Assembly (NCBI GenBank): GCA_031256445.1
Contig: JAIRQN010000056.1
Location: 1 to 64,000, forward strand
Source of the DNA: Treponema sp.
GTDB taxonomy: Bacteria > Spirochaetota > Spirochaetia > Treponematales > Breznakiellaceae
Length of the DNA: 64,000 nt
Direction of reading: 5' to 3'
The notes beneath the pieces are model-generated. The model was given only the letters and a program-made list of their open reading frames with translations, did no database searches and had not been told where the DNA came from. The translations under genes were made by a program, and so were the position numbers. Below, piece by piece: positions 59,366-64,000 of the stretch; the stretch's first letter is position 1, and every line of letters starts with the position of its first letter.

Positions 59366-61018
59366 ATGAAAAGGCTTATTTTTTTGGCGATGGCTTGTTT
59401 GATTGCAGTTATATCCTGCGAAATTCCTCAATCCGTGACAGTAAGGGGAACTCCGGGAATCTATCTGCCTTTAGGTAACCCTTTTGAGGCTATGGCTCAG
59501 GATCAGCGGATTGAAAATTTAATCAGCATGGATTCGATTAAAGAAGCGATGAGCGGCGTGGGAATGATTTATGAATACACGGATCCGGCTTTTGGAAATA
59601 CTCTGGTCTATTTGCTTCAGTATCCCATTATGGAAATGAGGCTGGATTTATCTGAGTCAATAAATGAAGCGCTGTCAGCCGGTGATGAACCGCAATCGTA
59701 TACCATTAGTTCTGATATTCCTGTAGATCAGGGTCTGTTCAATACCATGTATCCAAATGGCTGTTTTTTAACCCCCAGCGGACCTTCAAGTACAGCGGGT
59801 GCGCCCTTGTTTTCCCTGGATCTTTCCAGTATGGCAAGATTGATCAAGAGGCTGGAAGGTACCGCGTTCGGTCTTGAATTGGACGATCCGGACAATATCT
59901 TTTTCGGAAAAATCAGGATTGAAATTCCCGGTTTTGGAATTAGTTATGCTACCGCCCCGGTAAGAGACGGCACAAAAATCAGATATATCGGAAGCGTAAC
60001 GCAATTCAATCCTTTCAGTACGGCTTTGGATAGTAATAACAATCTTCCTATTAGTGTAAAAATTACCGGTCCTTGTTCCGGAACAATTACACCGGGAATG
60101 ATTTTTGAATGGGATAACGCGGATATAGATACGTCAGGTAATGAGTTAAACGGTGAATATCCGCTTGACCTGGAATTAAGGGATTTTTTGGGCAGCGGCG
60201 TTAGTTTTAATCAGGTAAGGGGTTACATTTATATCGGCGGCGTAGGGGATAATGCCGCTATTACACTGACATCCGGATCTACGAATTTAATTAGTAATAT
60301 TGATGGTACCCCGGCAAGTAATATACTTTCAGACAGGGAGAGACCTGTATTTACAGATCCTTTCACAGGATCGATACCTCCGGACAGTCTCGCGAATGAT
60401 TATATCAATTTAGCCGGAGTTTTTAACTCCGCTACCCCATCCGCAATATCTTACAGTATCTTGATTCCTGCAATGAGAATTGATAACAGTATGGAGGACA
60501 GGGTAATTTACGCCGATATGGTTATCTGCCTTCCTCTTGAGTTCAGGGTCACCAATACGTCGCCCATTAACAGTAATTATGTAAAGCTGGAACTGGGAGA
60601 TGTGTTACCCGATCTTAGCATCGGAGACGGCGGCGATTTATTTTTCCGTTCAGGAAACGAAGATGATCTCTTTAATCAGATTGATACAGTATCAATTATA
60701 TTAAAGAATAAAAGAAACACCATTTTTGAAGACAATAACCTGTCAATTATGGTTTCCAATTCAATTAATGGCGTAGTTGAATATACCAGTTTCTTGAATT
60801 TCAGCGACAATCCGCCGCGTCTGGATTTGGATATTGATGAAATTGGTAATCCTTTCAGCCCAAGATTTGAAATTCTTCTTAGGAAAGAAACTGGTCAGAA
60901 TTACGCCCTTCTTAAAATAAAACGCACCAGCGAAGAAGAACCGGCAGAGTTTGACTTCTTTATAGCGGTAGAGGCTGTAGCCGATATCAATTATACAATA
61001 ACATTTCAAGGAGAATAA
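59366..61018 (+). CDS. lipoprotein of unknown function, 550 aa
   Basis: Signal MKRLIFLAMACLIAVISC with a clear lipobox; AAGGAG before the ATG. The mature protein is strand-rich and has no Cys-rich or repeat region that I recognise. Segments such as GTPGIYLPLGNPFEAMAQDQ and NGCFLTPSGPSSTAGAPLFS suggest a stack of beta-domains. It is followed 2 bp later by a signal-peptide barrel-like protein gene, so the two likely form an outer-membrane lipoprotein/barrel pair. Confidence 0.75.
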   Translation: MKRLIFLAMACLIAVISCEIPQSVTVRGTPGIYLPLGNPFEAMAQDQRIENLISMDSIKEAMSGVGMIYEYTDPAFGNTLVYLLQYPIMEMRLDLSESINEALSAGDEPQSYTISSDIPVDQGLFNTMYPNGCFLTPSGPSSTAGAPLFSLDLSSMARLIKRLEGTAFGLELDDPDNIFFGKIRIEIPGFGISYATAPVRDGTKIRYIGSVTQFNPFSTALDSNNNLPISVKITGPCSGTITPGMIFEWDNADIDTSGNELNGEYPLDLELRDFLGSGVSFNQVRGYIYIGGVGDNAAITLTSGSTNLISNIDGTPASNILSDRERPVFTDPFTGSIPPDSLANDYINLAGVFNSATPSAISYSILIPAMRIDNSMEDRVIYADMVICLPLEFRVTNTSPINSNYVKLELGDVLPDLSIGDGGDLFFRSGNEDDLFNQIDTVSIILKNKRNTIFEDNNLSIMVSNSINGVVEYTSFLNFSDNPPRLDLDIDEIGNPFSPRFEILLRKETGQNYALLKIKRTSEEEPAEFDFFIAVEAVADINYTITFQGE

Positions 61019-61020
61019 AC

Positions 61021-62319
61021 ATGAAAAAACTGATTATATTATTTTTTTGTATATCATTTTTTCTGCCCTTCTGCGCGCCGCGCCTGTCTGCGCAGGATTT
61101 AATGCAGGACGCGTTTTTTGATCCGAAAGAATACGAAGAAGATGAAGACGCCCTAAAAGAAGAGCCGGAGAAAGAATTTACATTTGCGCGTCAGGCATTT
61201 GAGTTTGGTTTTAATGTAGGCGTAGGGTTTGACAATAACCTTTTGGGAACAGCTGATATTCTGACAAGCAACATTATTATTGACTTGAATGAATTAAACA
61301 GCAGGATTAATGATGACGGGGTTAACATTAATTTTAATGTTGATACCGATTTGTTCATCAAATTTTCCAATATAGATATTGCTTCCGGCGTATGGTCATT
61401 TGGTTTTTCTGCCGGAGCTGAGGGTAACATCAATACTAATCTTCCAAAATCCCTGTTTACCCTTATTACCGCAGGTAATATTAATGAAAATATGCGTTCC
61501 AGCAGGGGAGATATTACCGCATCGGGAGGCATTTTCATGAACGCAGGCATTTCAACATCCGCGCAGTACGGTAAGCTCCGTATCGGTGTAAAGCCTTCGT
61601 TATTCTCGCCGATTGTTTTTATTCCCAGATCCGGAATACGTTATCAGCTTGATACCAATGATAGCGTTTCACTGTCAACGTCAGGTGAAATCAGCATTTA
61701 CAGTCCCTTAACCGAAGACGGGTTCGATATAAATGAACTTAGATTTGGTTTTGATCTGGGAGTGGAAGGCGAATTCGCGCTTCTGTCCTTTCTTGACGTA
61801 GGCGGCGGCATTTACTCCATTCCCATTGTGCCGGCGGCGATGGAAAGCAGGCTGCTGCTATCAATGTCAGATATGGAATTCAATGTAAGCGGCACTGATT
61901 TAATGAACGGCGAGGAAATTTCTTTACCGGAGCTTGAATTCTCCAGTGAATACGGCCGCGAAAAATTAAATATTTTCCGTCCTTTGCGTTTCGAGGTTTA
62001 TGCCAAAGTAAAACCATTACAAACTGGTATACTAACCATGATTCTCATTCCCAGTGCGGGCTTTTCGGTAGAAATCAACAATGAAAAAGGACATTTTAAC
62101 TTTGGTTTGGACACATATACCACACTGTTAAAGGAGTTGATCAAGATTCGTTTAGGTACAAATTATCAGGAATCCATCTGGAAACACCGGCTTGGTTTGG
62201 GGTTTAATATCAGAGCCTTTGAACTTGCGGCGGAAGCAACTCTTCGTTCATCAAGTTTCGCGGGCAGTTTCAGCGCGCAGGGCCTGGGTTTGAATATTGG
62301 AATGCGTTTTGGGTGGTAG
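61021..62319 (+). CDS. probable outer-membrane beta-barrel protein
   Basis: A 432-aa protein with a signal peptide (ends APRLSAQ), an acidic linker (DPKEYEEDEDALKEEPEKEF) and then amphipathic strands to the end, closing in GLNIGMRFGW with a terminal aromatic. Strand pairs such as FEFGFNVGVGFDNNLLG and VWSFGFSAGAEGNINTN fit a barrel. Ribosome site AAGGAG lies inside the previous gene's end. Family not recognised. Likely partner of the upstream lipoprotein. Confidence 0.72.
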   Translation: MKKLIILFFCISFFLPFCAPRLSAQDLMQDAFFDPKEYEEDEDALKEEPEKEFTFARQAFEFGFNVGVGFDNNLLGTADILTSNIIIDLNELNSRINDDGVNINFNVDTDLFIKFSNIDIASGVWSFGFSAGAEGNINTNLPKSLFTLITAGNINENMRSSRGDITASGGIFMNAGISTSAQYGKLRIGVKPSLFSPIVFIPRSGIRYQLDTNDSVSLSTSGEISIYSPLTEDGFDINELRFGFDLGVEGEFALLSFLDVGGGIYSIPIVPAAMESRLLLSMSDMEFNVSGTDLMNGEEISLPELEFSSEYGREKLNIFRPLRFEVYAKVKPLQTGILTMILIPSAGFSVEINNEKGHFNFGLDTYTTLLKELIKIRLGTNYQESIWKHRLGLGFNIRAFELAAEATLRSSSFAGSFSAQGLGLNIGMRFGW

Positions 62320-62353
62320 TAATTAGTACGCAAAAATTGTTTACTGAATATGT

Positions 62354-62992
62354 ATGAATATTATCAGGCGGCCTTTTAAGTACCGCAACTTCGGCGCTGT
62401 GTATTGGTTAATAGGCATTAACGTTCTCATTTTTGCGGCAATGATGCTTTTGGGCGGGGATTTTCGTAAATTTCTTACCGTAAGAATGTCAATGATACCC
62501 GCTGCCGTTACACACGGCTGGGTCTGGACTTTTTTTACGTATATGTTTATGCACGGCAGTTTCAGCCACATTCTCTTTAATATGTTCGGCCTGTTCATTT
62601 TCGGAACGAATGTAGAAAGGCAAATGGGCAGCCGTGAGTTTCTGCTTTATTATTTTATTACAGGAACCCTGGCAGGCGTTTTTTCATTCATCGTTTATTA
62701 CTTTACCGGTAATTATATTGTTGCGCTTATGGGAGCATCCGGCGCGATTTTTGCCGTTGAACTTGCCTATGCCGTGTTTTTTCCCGACTCTATAATTTAT
62801 ATTTGGGGAATTCTCCCGCTGCGCGCTCCTGTTATGGTACTTGGTTTTACAGGGCTGGAGCTTATTCTTTCGCTTACTGCCCGTAACAGCAATGTGGCGC
62901 ATCTTACCCACCTTGCCGGTTTTGGAGTAGGCTGGTTGTACTTTTTGGTTCGTTATGGAGTTAATCCCTGGCGAAGGCTCACAGGACGTTAG
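62354..62992 (+). CDS. rhomboid family intramembrane serine protease
   Basis: A 212-aa polytopic protein. TM1 is YWLIGINVLIFAAMMLLGG; the first loop has the WxxxTYMFMHGSFSHILFNM pattern (HxxxN motif, oxyanion residues). The catalytic Ser lies in ALMGASGAIFAVELAY, and the His in AHLTHLAGFGVGWLYF. It cleaves membrane proteins within their TM segments. Substrate unknown. ATG at 62354 has no clear ribosome site. It ends 5 bp before ddl. Confidence 0.93.
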   Translation: MNIIRRPFKYRNFGAVYWLIGINVLIFAAMMLLGGDFRKFLTVRMSMIPAAVTHGWVWTFFTYMFMHGSFSHILFNMFGLFIFGTNVERQMGSREFLLYYFITGTLAGVFSFIVYYFTGNYIVALMGASGAIFAVELAYAVFFPDSIIYIWGILPLRAPVMVLGFTGLELILSLTARNSNVAHLTHLAGFGVGWLYFLVRYGVNPWRRLTGR

Positions 62993-62997
62993 CGTAA

Positions 62998-64000
62998 ATG
63001 AAACGAATAGGCATACTTTTCGGCGGCAAATCGGCGGAGCATGAAATTTCCCTGTTATCTGCAAAAAATATTTTTGAGGCGATGGACAGGGAAAAGTTCG
63101 AACCTGTGCTGATTGGGATTGATAAAAAAGGCCGCTGGCTTATCAATGACGCGGATAAATATCTGCTTAACGCGGATAATCCTTCTCTTGTCAGCCTGAA
63201 TCCTGACGGTAAACCTGTTGTTCTGCGTACTGAGAACACAGGCATGCTTCACGCGGAAGGCGCCGGGAATATCGGCCTTGACGCGGTGTTTCCTGTCCTG
63301 CACGGTCCGTTTGGTGAAGACGGCGCCATTCAGGGATTTTTAAAACTGGCGGACATTCCCTATGCAGGGCCCGCAGTGCTTGGCTCTGCGGTAGGCATGG
63401 ACAAGGATGCGATGAAGCGGCTCCTGCGGGACGCGGGTATCCCTATCGGGAAATTTCTTGTCCTGAAAAGCCATGAAAAACCGCTGCCATTCGGGGAAGT
63501 CCAGGCCGCTCTCTCTCCCGTTAACGAAAGTAATTCTCCTTTTTTTATAAAGCCCGCCAATATGGGATCTTCGGTGGGGATCAGCAAGGTTCGTAATGAA
63601 GCGGAATACTACGCCGCGCTGAAAGAGGCTTTTCTTTATGATACAAAAATCATCATCGAGGAATTTATTCCCGGCCGTGAGATTGAGTGCGCCGTTCTTG
63701 GCAACGAAGAGCCGAAGGCTTCCATACCGGGAGAGATTATCCCTGCCCACGACTTTTACTCTTACGAAGCCAAGTACCTTGACGAAAAAGGCGCGGCGCT
63801 GGAAATACCCGCTAAACTGGATGAGCAGACTATCAGACGTGTTCAGGAACTTGCCATAAAGGTTTTTAAAACGCTCTGCTGCGAAGGGCTTGCGCGGGTG
63901 GATTTTTTTCTCGGTGGCGCATCCGGCAGACGCGAACTTATTGTAAACGAAATAAACACCATGCCCGGCTTTACCAGAATCAGCATGTATCCGAAATTAT
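62998..64000 (+). CDS. ddl: D-alanine--D-alanine ligase, 3' end outside window
   Basis: Not in the ORF track because the stop lies beyond the right edge. ATG 62998 opens MKRIGILFGGKSAEHEISLL, then VFPVLHGPFGEDGAIQGFLK, the substrate loop YAGPAVLGSAVGMDKDAMKR, ATP-grasp PFFIKPANMGSSVGISKV, EEFIPGREIECAVLG and the closing VNEINTMPGFTRISMYP. About 334 codons are visible of the usual 350-370. The enzyme joins two D-alanines for the cell-wall pentapeptide. The order of residues near EAKYLDEKGAALEIPA fits the VanA-like/DdlB branch. Only a few residues at the C-terminus are missing. Confidence 0.95.
   Translation, partial: MKRIGILFGGKSAEHEISLLSAKNIFEAMDREKFEPVLIGIDKKGRWLINDADKYLLNADNPSLVSLNPDGKPVVLRTENTGMLHAEGAGNIGLDAVFPVLHGPFGEDGAIQGFLKLADIPYAGPAVLGSAVGMDKDAMKRLLRDAGIPIGKFLVLKSHEKPLPFGEVQAALSPVNESNSPFFIKPANMGSSVGISKVRNEAEYYAALKEAFLYDTKIIIEEFIPGREIECAVLGNEEPKASIPGEIIPAHDFYSYEAKYLDEKGAALEIPAKLDEQTIRRVQELAIKVFKTLCCEGLARVDFFLGGASGRRELIVNEINTMPGFTRISMYPKL

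Noticed and set aside
1-64000. CRISPR arrays, tRNA, rRNA genes and insertion sequences
   Set aside because: I looked for regularly spaced repeats, cloverleaf-like GTTC-containing segments and transposase motifs and found none that I could support. A dedicated scan could still find a tRNA.

Overview
The window reads as a piece of a spirochaete chromosome, most likely Treponema or a close gut relative. The evidence is indirect: a high load of signal-peptide lipoproteins with spirochaete-type lipoboxes, a split transketolase, CsgG/LpoB-like and BspA-type LRR surface proteins, and large carbohydrate ABC loci next to normal housekeeping genes (rlmB, gpsA, ffh, ddl). No rRNA, tRNA, CRISPR array or transposase was seen. 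Core genes have mixed base composition, while several accessory blocks are visibly AT-rich.

Layout. 1-5.45 kb (minus): AI-2E-type permease, DUF2156 protein, rlmB and an RND/MMPL exporter that runs off the left edge. 5.5-5.75 kb: a gene-free stretch with a probable small structured RNA whose terminator loop copies the anti-Shine-Dalgarno end of 16S rRNA. 5.77-12.5 kb (minus, AT-rich): a surface/secreted cluster of two BspA-type LRR proteins, an FN3 lipoprotein, a tiny lipoprotein and two paralogous HExxH gluzincin-like proteins. 12.6-13.3 kb: a decayed mraY fragment. 13.26-19.65 kb (very AT-rich): a divergent unit made of a 55-aa Cys-rich protein, an HTH/coiled protein, and a 1579-aa protein-kinase/NACHT-NTPase/WD40 fusion. 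This is the best candidate for an undescribed signalling or anti-phage system. 19.8-21.1 kb: a secreted protein and a lipoprotein. 21.1-25.2 kb (minus): TPR protein, single-domain RibF and split transketolase. 25.2-28 kb (plus): a solute-binding protein and an ATPase with a DUF234-like nuclease end, the latter behind a strong promoter and palindromic operator. 28-31.5 kb: a degraded HigBA-type toxin-antitoxin pair, a CsgG-like protein, and a CotH kinase gene flanked by 29-bp attC-like direct repeats. 31.2-33.2 kb: a divergent XRE regulator (probably leaderless) and small protein, then a TMEM43-like membrane protein.

33.4-49.3 kb (plus) is a long carbohydrate-utilisation locus: CBM-like lipoprotein, GH5, two solute-binding proteins, two pairs of ABC permeases, an NHL/TPR protein, a Yip1-like protein, a DUF5696-like protein and a GH130 mannoside phosphorylase/hydrolase. 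GH5 plus GH130 suggests a beta-mannan or related beta-glycan as substrate: the polymer is cut outside, oligosaccharides are imported, and they are phosphorolysed inside. No ATPase subunit is encoded here, so a shared MsmX-type ATPase elsewhere is expected.

49.3-64 kb: a VWA lipoprotein, a zincin/propeller/barrel surface protein, gpsA-ffh (minus), a membrane/TPR pair, an Ogt methyltransferase carrying an unusual 18-bp repeat insertion, a lipoprotein plus outer-membrane-barrel pair, a rhomboid protease, and D-Ala-D-Ala ligase cut by the right edge.

All functions come from reading motifs by eye. No database search was possible, so family names are recognition calls and system-level functions are inference.
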